From positions 11,254,041 to 11,318,040 of the forward strand of contig NC_044011.1 of the NCBI RefSeq assembly GCF_900496995.4: a stretch of 64,000 nucleotides of DNA, written 5' to 3'. Each line of letters opens with the position of its first letter. Positions within the stretch are counted from its first letter, which is position 1. Positions 51,101 to 62,424 of the stretch are shown here, in pieces. The notes beneath the pieces are model-generated. The model saw only the letters and a program-made list of their open reading frames with translations. It did no database searches and was not told where the DNA came from. Both the position numbers and the translations under genes were made by a program. Source of the stretch: Aquila chrysaetos chrysaetos (Eukaryota > Chordata > Aves > Accipitriformes > Accipitridae).

Positions 51101-52128
51101 GAGGAAGATGAAAAAATGGAGGTGTGTGCCATATTTTTTTTCAAAATTCCTCTATTCTTCACTATATTGATTTATCCTACAAATACAATTTCACAGAAAA
51201 CAAGAATATTTGAGATTGCGTTAGCCTGGAAAGAATGGTGCTAGAAATTAAATAATGATACTAAATTAATGTCTTTTTGTGGGAAATTACCTTTTTTTGT
51301 TAAAAGTATGCATTTTATTAAAAATATGTTGCTTCTGCTGTAACAGGGTTCTTAAATCAGTATTTGCAGAGGTCACATTACCACTTAGCAATTTTAGGCC
51401 ACAAAAGTTACCTTTCTTTAATTTTTTTTTTCCGCAGATTTCCCATGTCATCACATGCACTGCAAAAGCCATTTTGTAATGTATGCAGTTTCTCAAAGGC
51501 TGTTACAGCCTACCAACATTAACAGCCTCAGGAAGCCCTTATTTTGGCCCTGTAACAGGTAGAAGATCTTTTTACTGCTTTTCTCAGAGATCCTGTGAAA
51601 ATCTTTTTTCATAAGCAAGTCTCTTTCTCCACCTTGTTTTGTGCAAGCTCCTCTTTTCTTTTCCTTGCAGTCAGAATTGTGATTCTGCTCCAGTGTAAGA
51701 ATATACCTTCACACTGTAACGACCTGCAGCCTTTGGGGCTGCTTCTGAGATGGAGGAATACAGTCCCTGCAAGCATGGGTAAGTTTTAAATTTTCCTCCA
51801 CTGCTAGAAACTATGTTTTGCTATTGCTTTCATTTTATAGTGTGTAAATACTCAAACATCTGAGAGCTTCTTTTAGGGTTGTGCGGCTGTTTCTTTGCCA
51901 AAGCTGTCAGATAAGAACATTGAATAAAAAATAGGAAAAGAAACAACACTGTGTATCATACCATTGAAAGCATACACTTCAAGCTGCTGTGTATCAATGT
52001 TCCTATCTGGAAAGGGGAATAATGTTATTTTAAATCAGACTGCAACTGGAGAAATTCACTGCTGGAAAATTATCTTGGCCTGAGGTTCAAGATAGGCATC
52101 ATTTAGTATTGGGCAGTGCCATGCTTAG
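48171..52128. other. Non-coding stretch upstream of SF3B5
   Basis: No coding exon recognised. A short + strand frame at 48506-48754 starts MGNSSSKSPFARRL, which looks like an N-myristoylation start but matches no family further on. AT-rich unique sequence follows, and no interspersed repeat was recognised before the LTR at 52129. Confidence 0.5.
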
Positions 52129-52707
52129 TGTCCTAGTTTCGGCTGGGATAGAGTTAACTGTCTTCCTAGTAGCTGGTACGGTGCTATGTTTTGAGTTCAG
52201 TATGAGAAGAATGTTGATAACACTGATGTTTTCAGTTGCTGCTAGTAGTGTTTAGACTAATGTCAAGGATTTTTCAGCTTCTCATGTCCAGCCAGCGAGA
52301 AAGCTGGAGGGGCACAAGAAGTTGGCACAGGACACAGCCAGGGCAGCTGACCCAAACTGGCCAAAGGGGTATTCCATACCATGGGACGTCCCATCTGGTA
52401 TAGGAACTGGGAAGTGGGGGCGGGGAATCGCCGCTCGGGGACTAGCTGGGTGCCGGTCGGCGGGTGGTGAGCAATTGCACTGCGCATCATTTGTACATTC
52501 CAATCCTTTCATTATTGCTGTTGTCATTTTATTAGTGTTATCATTATCATTATTTGTTTCTTCTTTTCTGTTCTATTAAACTGTTCTTATCTCAACCCGT
52601 GGGTTTTGCTTCTTTTTCCCGATTTTCTCCCCCATCCCACTGGGTGGGGGGGGGGTGAGTGAGCGGCTGCGTGGTGCTTAGTTGCTGGCTGGGGTTAAAC
52701 CACGACA
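52129..52707 (+). mobile_element. Solo LTR of the same ERVL-like family
   Basis: About 579 bp, beginning TGTCCTAGTTTCGGCTGGGA and ending GGTTAAACCACGACA, with the canonical TG...CA termini. It is bounded by the direct duplication CTTAG (52124-52128 and 52708-52712), a 5-bp target site of the kind left by ERVL integrases. No internal sequence follows, so it is a solo LTR formed by recombination between two LTRs of one provirus. An ATTAAA signal lies at 52575-52580 and a 10-base G run near 52647. It is better preserved than the copy at 16657, whose ends and signal have decayed. Confidence 0.92.
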
Positions 52708-53139
52708 CTTAGGCTTTGCTATGTTATGGTGTATTGAAACTTGGGACAGGAGGCTGTTGTACTGAGTGATTTGCAGCTTGTGGGAAATAAAATGTTGGAT
52801 TGAAAATGAACTCTTTTTAACATCAGTTTCAACATTTTTAGGATATTTGTTTTGGTTTTGTTGCATCATATGCCACCAGACTTATGCACTAAGCTTTATT
52901 AAAACTCCCTAAAGCATTTCTAAAATAATGTATTCTGTAGTACACTATTGTTGCATGATGGCAGAGTGAAAACGTAAAGGTCCTGAACAGGTTAATTGAC
53001 CCTGTGTTAGACCCTTCTCTATCAAACTGTGTAGATCTGTGGCCTGCACTAATGGTCCCTTGCCTAGGAGCAGCTTATGGAGCACAAAGATTCAGTTTAG
53101 TAGCCTCACACTCCATCGCTTGCTTGTGAATATTACCAT

Positions 53140-53175
53140 GACACACTACTCCTCTTCGACACACTACTCCTCTTC
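53140..53175. repeat. Exact 18-bp tandem duplication
   Basis: GACACACTACTCCTCTTC occurs twice head to tail with no mismatch. Confidence 0.9.
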
Positions 53176-55230
53176 TGTATATGTTTGGATAACAGTTATG
53201 TGCCTTAGGTGTGCACCACAATTTAATTAGCTTAATTTAGATGCCACTGAGAATTTCCTAGCATGGTGTAGGAGCACCCTAAAAGTAGAGCCACAGTAGG
53301 GGTCACTAGCACAGTGCTTATAGAGGAGACTCTGAAATAATGTGGTGATCTGAGAAATGTGGTGCAAAGGGGGAAGATGGAGCACCTCTACCAAAAGCGC
53401 AGCGGAGGTCTGGAAGAGGCAGCTCTCACTCTCGGTTTAGAGGGAAGTTCTCTACTCCAAAGCCATCACTTTGAAAATAAAGGCCCTCCACTAATGTGAT
53501 TAGTTACTGCTTCAGGCTAAAAATAGAGCTAATAATAGTCTGCCAGGTGAATTGAAATTGCTTGTGTCCATATACCTTTTTGTAATGGGACAGGTTTGTT
53601 CTTGTCACACATTTTGAAATAAAATGAAGTAATAATAGTAAACGCAACAAAACTAGGGAAGACTACAGGACTATCCAAGATGCAGCTGTATTCTGCCCAC
53701 ACTTTTCTTTGGGTATCTTTCCTTCATTCACCCCAGATAAACTGTTGTGGCTAATGCAACTATTGATTGTGTTCAATAAAGTACAAGAAAGTAGCAACGA
53801 TGAAAGATACATCTTTAAATAGGCCCTAGAGAAGATATCAGAAATGTACATGAGCTTAAATTGGAAGAAATTGATTTGACCATTGAGTAGCTCTGTATAT
53901 CGTATCACTGTCTTCTTCCTATGTGCAGGGAAGAGTAAGGACAGAGGAGGTGACTTTCCTTTTTTTAAGTCTGACCCTTGAAGCTGCTTAATGCAGCTGT
54001 TTCTTTTTTTATCTGCCACGTAAGTATCATGTTTTAAAAATACTGATTCTTCAGAACAGTACTTAAAAATGTTCTGTACAAGGAAGCATATCTGTAACCA
54101 GCCTTTTCCCCCTCCAGCTTCCCCCCTACACACACGTGCACAAGTATTCATCATTTCACCTCCTGCTCTGCAGTAAGCATGGAGGACATTGGTGTCATCA
54201 TCCTTATCTTGACAAAAATATGTTGTCTGTATTCTGTACAAGGGTAAAACTCACTTGTTAATGTTACAGCAAGTCAGTTCATAAAAGTGAAAAATAATAG
54301 CAGGAGAAGTATGGAGCTACTGATATCAGGGAACCATCAGCTCGTCTATTTGGTGTGTGTTGTACTAATTTATGTTATGAAATTTCAGGCTGTGGATTGC
54401 TCATGGGGCAGACAGCAAAGGAGAGAGCAAATGGATATTTAGGAAATTAGCATCACTACAGAAGGAAGAATATAACTGTTGCTTCTGTGCATCTCTAGGA
54501 AAAGGCAAACCAGTAACTGCCAGTTAACCGTTTCTTTCTCAACTTGGGTTAGGAACTTCCTCATTTGAAATAAGAAATGTACGTAATCCTCTTGCATTTA
54601 CTGTAAAAGTAAAGCTTTCACTAATAAGGCTAAGCAATGTATCTCACTTTCAGCTTTATCAAAGTATTGTTGTTTACATTTGAGGCAGATAGAACGTAAT
54701 TTTTCACAACACCAAGCACCATAGGGAAGTTTATATGTTCAAAGCACAGTTCTTTATAACTCAAGATAAATGTCTTCTTGCTTGCTGTTTTCATTCTTGG
54801 GAATGTCTTGTTTGTCATAAGCTGAAAATGGTTTAATTCAACTGATCCTCAAAATAAAAAAGTAAACCCAGAGTGTTGAGACTTGGCAAGGAATGAGCCA
54901 CTGGAAGCAAAGTATTTATAGTCAGGATTGGGCAATGTTAGTAATGTATGGTGATAGCCATCCCATCTATGCATTTTGGCATATGATTTGAGAGCTTGAA
55001 AGAGAATTGTTGATTTTGGAAAGCAAACATATGCAAGGAGTACAGCAGAAAGATTAACTGTTTTAGATTGTAATGTATCTCCCTATCTCCTCGGCACCAT
55101 GCAGACTGAGAAGCCTTGAACTGGAAAAAATAAAAAAAACTGCTGGACAAAGTGTTGTCAAATGCAGGCACTCAGAAATCACCTAAAGCTGCAAATTTTT
55201 AAGTAAGCTTTTAAAATGGTGATTTTTTTG

Positions 55231-55268
55231 CTATTGTTATTGTTATTGTTATTTTGTTATTGTTATAT
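55231..55268. repeat. TTATTG microsatellite
   Basis: About six copies of a TTATTG hexamer, with one interrupted unit. Confidence 0.8.
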
Positions 55269-58200
55269 ATAAGTAATGTATATTGTTTGCTTTCTTTTTT
55301 TTTTCTTTTTGCATTTTGAGAGTCTGTATTTCACTTAGTTTGTATTTGCTTTTCTCCATAAATGTTTGAAAGTATTTATTTTTATGATGTTTGAAGGTAC
55401 TTAGTTTTAGAAAATTAAAGCTGAGATGTTCACATGCTCAAATGGTTGCAGGGACAGAGGCTTTAAGAAAAGCACCAGTCATTGTGAAAACTGTCGACGC
55501 TGGGGTTGTGATCTAGAGCCCCAACAGGATGTGCGTAGATCGTGTAGAAGACGACTGATGCATCTCTCAGAATAGCTGTTGTGAAGAATAGACAAGTCAG
55601 TATTCATGTACAGCTGTGTATTGAAACCCATTTTTGACGTTTTGGAAAAGCTTTCAGTATGAAATTAAAAGATTTGCAAACCATAACTCTCTGTTCTGTT
55701 TTCCCTATCTTTTTCAGCCTCGTGTAACACAACAATGTGCTCCTCTTGGCTAAGGCGTTCTCCTACAGTGTTTGTACTGCAGTTCACCCAGTGGGGCCTC
55801 ATTCATGGCCTCACAGTGGGATTATTATAATGCCAACTAACGTGGCTATTGGTGAGGTTCATCTCTGGGCATGGGTGTAAAGATACCTAGTTTTGAACAG
55901 GACTAATGGGTTATATTTCTTACAAGCAGAGGGAAGTGCAATCTACCCCGGGGGTTCTTCACTTTCAGCTCCAAATGCAGCCCAGAGATTCTGTCAGTAG
56001 GTGTTAAGGATTAGGTATTTCAAGTGCTAAGACTATTGGCAACAGTCATTCATACTTGGCACCTGAAAAGGATCAAGCCTGAAGAGTAAGGAAAGATTAT
56101 TGTTGGTTCCAGATGTGTCAGCAAAAAAAGTCGGCATTCTAGGCACAGGCTGGGGCAGAGATTCCCATGCCAACATGTGCATGAGTCTTTGACTGCCTGT
56201 AACTGGCATGACTCCTCCACCCTTGTCACACTCTAAAATGTAGGAAATTATCTGCAACCCTTGAAAGAAAAGGCAAAGACAATTGAAGAAATTAATTCTC
56301 AACTACAACTGCAATTACAGCAAGTTGCCGGATGATTTTTATAAGCAAGGGATGAGCACACAACAATACCAACAGAAAACGCTATCAGAAAGAAAATCTA
56401 ATCTCTTTTAGTTAAAGGACCATGAACACCGATCAGTGTAATCCCATGACAGCTTTTCTCTCCCCCATTTAATTAGTTGCTTGTGTGAAGATGAGCTGAA
56501 GATTATTCTCCTTTAAAATGTATTTAGTCTGTCTCACATAGGTAACTGCACACAGAATAAAGGCTCCACAATCTTTTCCATACTGTGGCTGCCTGCTGAA
56601 TTTATCACTGTGAAAAGGACTGCTCTGACTGACTCAGCTGCAGAACTGATTTGTCTTGTCAGTGGAGAACAGACTTGTGTAGATGCTGAGTCACAAACTT
56701 GCTTGCATAATTGGAAGGGTAAAACAAGCTTGTTGAATGACTCGATTTGCAATTTGATACTCATCTCATTCCCAAATGCACATGCACCTGTGTTTTGGGG
56801 TAGCAGGGATAGTTGATTACAGTTTGAATCATTTCAGTGGTACCCATGGAATGTCTCCTTCTGAAATGCTCTGCTGTTCTGTTCTCTCTTCCATAACCCC
56901 TGGGATTTGGCCAAGTGTTTCTTCCTTCACACGGGGAAAAAAAAATCTGTTTTCCTTCACTAGTAAAAACACTCACCATTACTATCCTCACATGGAGCTT
57001 AAGTCAAAAACCCAGCACCAGTGCTTTTCACCTTTTTTAAGGGACTATTATTACCCTATTTAAAGGACTTAGCAATAAACTATTTTCAATGGTAAGTTAG
57101 GGTTAGGAAAGAAGGTGGGTCTTTTGTCTATGTGTAGAGTTCCAAAACAGTGGCATAGAAATCATAAGCCAAGATCTTCCTGCAGATGTAGGTGTATTGT
57201 TTTGACTGCTGTTAGTGGGAGAAAAAATTGGCCTTTTAGCTCAGAAGATGTGATGCTCAAGAATTAGAAAAAACTTCACATTGAGAGACAGTAGTTTGTC
57301 CGATGCTCTATCAGCCAAAGAAACAGAAGCATGTAACTGCTTTAAGAAAAAGCTAGCCATAAATCTAGAGAAAAAAATAGTGTCGAGGGCAGTCATCTAC
57401 TTTATGGATGTCATTGTTTCCTTTATAAAACATTTTAGGAAGTGCAATAGTCTTCTGAGAACTGTGTAGTATCCTACAAGCACTAACTCTTGATGGCTGT
57501 ACTAAGAAAGGAAAATACTAGCCTAATCAAAGAGACGAGGACGTTGATACAAGTAGTGATGAAATCCTTTGCCAGAAGCCCTGCACTAAACTGGTGGCAG
57601 AGCAGGCTTCTTGCTGGCACTGCACTGTGCCCATTGCCCAGCTGTGCCTCCAGCTCTCCCTGAGGATTTTTCACGGACTGAACTCAGCACATCATCTCTA
57701 GGTGAGACTTGTTTATGACTGTAATGGTTTGCTTTGGGTAAATTAGCCCTTTGGAAAATTTTATTGTCAGTTAAGTTTCTGTTTCCTCCTACATCCTTGA
57801 GCAGAGTCTGAGCTGAACCCACACTCACACTGACACATTTCTCGCCCTTCTCACACTGTATGCTGTGGAGCTCCTCTGAGAGCTGCATTTTGATTTGTAT
57901 GCAGAGATAGTCATGTGTTTAACTCCGATGAGTTCTACCACTTTTACAGCAAATCTGAAAATTTTCACTTTCTTACCCAAACCAAAATGAAACTCTGTTT
58001 GCCCAGGATAAGCCAGGGCGGGGCGGAGGCGTGGTGTTTCTGTGTGTATCTGAATACACTAAAAGTACTTCCACTGATATGCTCCATACAAACAACAATT
58101 CATACATTGGCTCTGATGGTATCTTTTCAGCTACTTGAATACCTGAATGCAACCTCTATCTCAGAAATCCCACAGCTATTGGTTATTAGGGAGCTGTCTC

Positions 58201-59019
58201 AAGACAAAGGTCACCTTCAACCTCTTTTTTACAGTTTTCTCCTGAATGTTATTAATGGCTTGTGACAGAAACAAACTTAGGGCTTAGACAGACCTTTGGT
58301 AGTAGTTTTTTTCTAAGAAAGGTACTCTAATGAAGGTAGAGTACTGGGTTTGGATTGCTATGCCTGTATCTGGGTGTGAACCCCTACTTCCCCAAGGTTT
58401 GGGCCATCAGAGTTGGGATTTTTGGATCAGCTCATTAGGAAGCTGGTTGTGATTTGCAGTTGTGTAAGTATCTGAGTTGTGGGGGCTAGTTTGGGCTTGT
58501 CTCTGGGATCTGGGAAGCATTTCATCAAAAATACATGTTGTAACTGCCAAAGCCAGCTGCCAGAGCATTTGTATAATTAATTCCATTTTGCTTTCTGGTT
58601 CTTGTCTTAAAGGCATTGGCTAGAGGACACACATGGTCTGTTCACTCACCTGGACACATGATAATTGTGTTTTGATTCTCCTTTATACCAGTATCAAAAC
58701 AGCCCACTGCCTATCCTCCATCTCACGCTTCCTGTATTTTTTAATATTGGCCCTGTCTCACTCGATGCCATGGTCAAACTTCCATTGACTTCACTGAAGG
58801 CAGAATTTGGCAATTAATTTTAACTGGCATAGACTTCTTATTAAGTGGCACACTTAATTTTAAGTATTTTCTATGCCAACTGTATGGCATTCACACCTAA
58901 GAAATTATTTAAGGGAGAGAAGTAGAAAGATGGCTGTATAGAGGCATAAGCCTTAAGAGAAACAAAATATCTGTAAGAAAAAGGCAGAGACATGAAAAGA
59001 CATGTAATCTTATCATGAA

Positions 59020-59155
59020 AGGAGCGGACTAGCAATCGGGGGATTTGGATGCAACTTCTGGTTAGATCAAGGCTTTCTGTACACCTGTAGGCATTTTGAC
59101 ACTTTCTGTGATTTCTTTCCCATCTATAATACATGGGTAGCAACACACATAGCAG
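59020..59155 (+). mobile_element. MIR-like tRNA-derived SINE remnant
   Basis: The order of segments matches the MIR/CORE-SINE layout: GGGGGATTTGGATGCAACTT (promoter region), TTTGACACTTTCTGTG, and CCCATCTATAATACATGGG, which corresponds to the CCCATCTGTAAAATGGG block. Divergence is high, as expected for an element this old. The call is made by eye without alignment. Confidence 0.5.
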
Positions 59156-59274
59156 TATTTTTAACGTAATTGCTTGCAAATTGGTTTAGAGAGCCTGAAA
59201 TGGAACATAGTTTATAAATGTAATGCAATATTATTATTGTCGTCACATATATTGAAAACCTAGCTTAGTCCATC

Positions 59275-59400
59275 AACTTAATTGTCACCAAAGCCACATG
59301 TATGGCAAGGTTTCTAACTTTACCTGGAAAATCATTTTGCAAGTGAAATCTTGTCCTTCAGCAACTGGCACTTCTATCTCCTTTCATCTTCAGGGAATAA
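59275..59400 (+). repeat. Diverged repeat, copy 1
   Basis: Shares an ordered set of segments with 61097-61230: AACTTAATTGTCACCAAAGC here versus AATTTAACTGTCACTAAAGC there, and TCTATCTCCTTTCATCTTCA versus TCTATCTCCTGTCATCTTCA. The same orientation and similar spacing indicate common origin. No named family was recognised. Confidence 0.6.
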
Positions 59401-60072
59401 GACTCTGAAAATTTCCATGTAGTACAGGTTTGAAGGCTGATGGACATATTACTGGGTGTGTAAGAGAATTTGGGGAGTGCTTGTTTGCATCTAATCAATC
59501 TGTCTTACGACTTGTAATATACTGCAAACACTTGTTAACCTATTAAACTGCCTGCTAAAATTCTTTCACCAAGTCACAAACAGCCTGGATACACCTCAGG
59601 ACCTACTAATCCAGTATCAGTTTGGCAATGTATGCTGTCAGGCACTGGCTGGTGCCAGGCAAGCGTGTTTTACGTCTTGCACTGACAGACAGACGGTAGG
59701 TAGATTGGTCTCTACCCAGACACCTGAAGGAAGACAGAGTTGTTTTCAAAGAAAGCTACAAATGGTTGAACTGCAGATATGTATCATCAGAAACAACAAA
59801 TCTCTGGAAAATAAACTCGTTAGATTGATAACCAAGATTAAAATGAAATGTAGGTGTGTTGCAGTGAGAATGTTGACTAATGAAGAGCTGGCTTTGCTGT
59901 AGCAGCTAACGAGCCTATCTTAGGCACTGTTCATGCAGTAACAGGCACTAGATGGTAAGTCTGGCTGCTCTTGCATGGCAGGACATGGGATGTGGGATTT
60001 AAGGGCTTCCTATTTAGAGGCATCTTTCAGTACCAAGGTCTGGGATCTACAGCTGTTGATTTTGGACCACAT

Positions 60073-60552
60073 TAGAATCACAGATTAGGAGAGACCTCGG
60101 GGAGTTATTTTGTCCGATCTCCTGCTCAAAGCAGAGTCAACATTGATTTCTGACCAGGTATCTCTGGGCTTTGTCCAGCTGGGCCTTGAAAATCTCCAAG
60201 AACAGAGATTCCACAACTTCTCCCGGCAATCTCCTGTTCCAATGCTTCATTGCCCTCATAGTGGGGAATTTTCCTTTATATCCTGTTGGAACCTGCCCTA
60301 TCTCAATTCATAAGCATTGTTTCTCACTCTCCTGCCATACACTTGGGTTGTGTCAGTAATCTCCTCTTCAGTACTTTAAGGCTGCTGTTAGGTCCCCAGA
60401 ATCCTTCTTTTCTTCTCTGGGCTAAACAAGCCCAGTTCCTTCAGCCTCTCCGCACAGGTCACACAGTCCAACCCTCTGACCATCTTGGTGACTCTGCCGG
60501 ACTCACTCAAGGTCATCTACATGATCCTCATATTGGCAATCCCCAAACTGAT
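60073..60552 (-). mobile_element. Older CR1 LINE 3' end
   Basis: In minus orientation this shows the CR1 tail. The + strand begins TAGAATCACAGATTAGGAGA and continues through GTCCAGCTGGGCCTTGAAAA, CTCTGGGCTAAACAAGCCCA, TTCAGCCTCTCCGCACAGGT and ACCATCTTGGTGACTCTGCC, the standard complement of CR1 ORF2 end and 3' UTR. It is much more diverged than the copy at 41119 and belongs to an older CR1 subfamily. The far end near 60552 is approximate. Confidence 0.88.
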
Positions 60553-61096
60553 GACTTTCTTACAGAAGGAAAGGAAAGGGAGCAAGAACTCTTCCTATAC
60601 CTATGATGTACTTTCTGGGTCATGTAGCTCTACAGCAACGGGGAGGGTTATTTATCTGCTTGCTCTTTCCCAAGAGTAAGCAAAGTGTAAGGCAGCAGAG
60701 AGAACATTACTAAGGTTTCCAAACCTCGTGTCCATACATTCTCACTGACCAGAGCAGCCCCACAAATTGGCTGTGATTTTGAATTGCAAGAGTAATTGCG
60801 AGATCTTCTCTGTGACTGGTAAGGGGCTAAATCCTATGTGGAGAATCCAGTCGGGGGAGACAAAGGAACAGAGCCATATAGGTAATGGAACAACCTTAAG
60901 AAAACTGTATATTCCAAGGTGGCTGGAGATGGAGATGTAAGGAATCCTTCATCTCCGTGCGTCTTTTGGCCCTCCATGTTTGCTATAGGGTTTAAAAGAG
61001 GGGACTGCACAGCATCAATTGTGCAGGTGACCTGACCCCCTTGAGGAGTGAAGGGGGAGAGAAGGTCTCTGTAAAGAAGGATTATCTTACACGTAA

Positions 61097-61230
61097 TTAA
61101 TTTAACTGTCACTAAAGCTGCAGATATGTCAAAATTTCAAACATCACTTCGAAAATTTTCTTGCCATGTCATATAATAGAAATATTTTTCATCACAAATT
61201 GATGTGTCTATCTCCTGTCATCTTCAGGTA
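61097..61230 (+). repeat. Diverged repeat, copy 2
   Basis: Partner of 59275-59400, 1.8 kb downstream and in the same orientation. Matching segments are described there. Confidence 0.6.
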
Positions 61231-62398
61231 GTGAGCATATGAAATTTGATATGCAGGTATTCGGTGTGTTATTTGGAATGGAAATGAAGTATAGAATGGT
61301 TTCTCTAGATGTGTTCTGAGTACTGATTATTGGTGAACTTTAAATAAATTTGCTGGTGGATATTTCAGTAGCTTAATTTTGTTTATCTGTTGTTGAATTA
61401 TTTTGTTAAGTTATACTTATTTTACATCCACACCAAATTGGTATTTACATCAGTTGTATATGCTGTGGAATTAATATTAAATGTGAACAGTATTTAAAAT
61501 TACTATTTATGTAGGATCTTCTCTTGCATAATTATATGTTAGTTGGGTTTTCTTTTATTTATCATGTTGTAAAAATTTATTCTCTAAGACAGAAACTGTA
61601 TTTAACATCCTTCCTACCAATACGTGTGTAACTGCCATTATCGGCTACCAGGTCTGCAGGAAAACCAATTGTTCAAGGCCGTATAGCATAAGGGTGTGTA
61701 ATGTTGTTTTCTGTGCTTATTCCCCATCTACGTAGTATTTCTCCCAGGGGACTGTCTGCTGACCTTGGCCGAGAAGCAAGGCTTATTTTGTTAGGCATGG
61801 TACAAATGTATATTAGATGACATATCTTTCCAGAAACAATTTTCTTTCAGTAAAAAGATGTGTGAATTCACTTCTCAGGATTAAAAGTACAGCTACAATA
61901 TTTACCTTACAATATTTTTTAATGGGATATTAATAACAGATTTTGTGTAATCTCTCAAAATCTCACCATGTCATTGTAATTGTTTATTAGCTTAAGAAGA
62001 AATACACACTTTCAACCTTTGACTTGAATTTTGGAGAACTGACTTACCCCATCTGAAGCTGTAGTCTTATGTTTTAGTGTATTTTAATATTTTGTACTTT
62101 AATAAACATTTAGATACACCTTAACACATTTTAATAAGATTTAGAAAATGAGGCTAAAATAAGGTTCAAGACGTCATCTAATCCATTCCCCACCTCAACT
62201 TAAAATCAGCCATACCTGAATTATTCCTAACAGATATTTATCCAGCTTAAAAAAGAGGCACAGCCAGGATAGGTTGCATCACTGAAGCTGAAAGTACAAG
62301 GAAGAAATAAGAACCGAGTATGCATGCGCAGTGCAGTCCTCCTTATCTGCCACAGTAACACACAACCTACACAGAGATGCTACTTGTTAAGTGTTTGT

Positions 62399-62424
62399 GT
62401 ATATATATATATATATATATATAT
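62399..62424. repeat. (TA)n microsatellite
   Basis: About 12-13 TA dinucleotides following TGTTTGTG. It could be polymorphic. Confidence 0.9.

Larger units (their letters stand above)
52708..60072. other. AT-rich non-coding stretch
   Basis: No coding exon recognised. It contains an 18-bp tandem duplication (53140-53175), a TTATTG microsatellite (about 55231-55268), a MIR-like SINE (59020-59155) and one member of a diverged repeat pair (59275-59400). The longest frame, 192 codons at 53663-54241 on the minus strand, shows no recognisable domain. Confidence 0.5.

Noticed and set aside
53663-54241. 192-codon minus-strand ORF
   Set aside because: No domain, repeat or signal peptide recognised, and no splice or promoter context.
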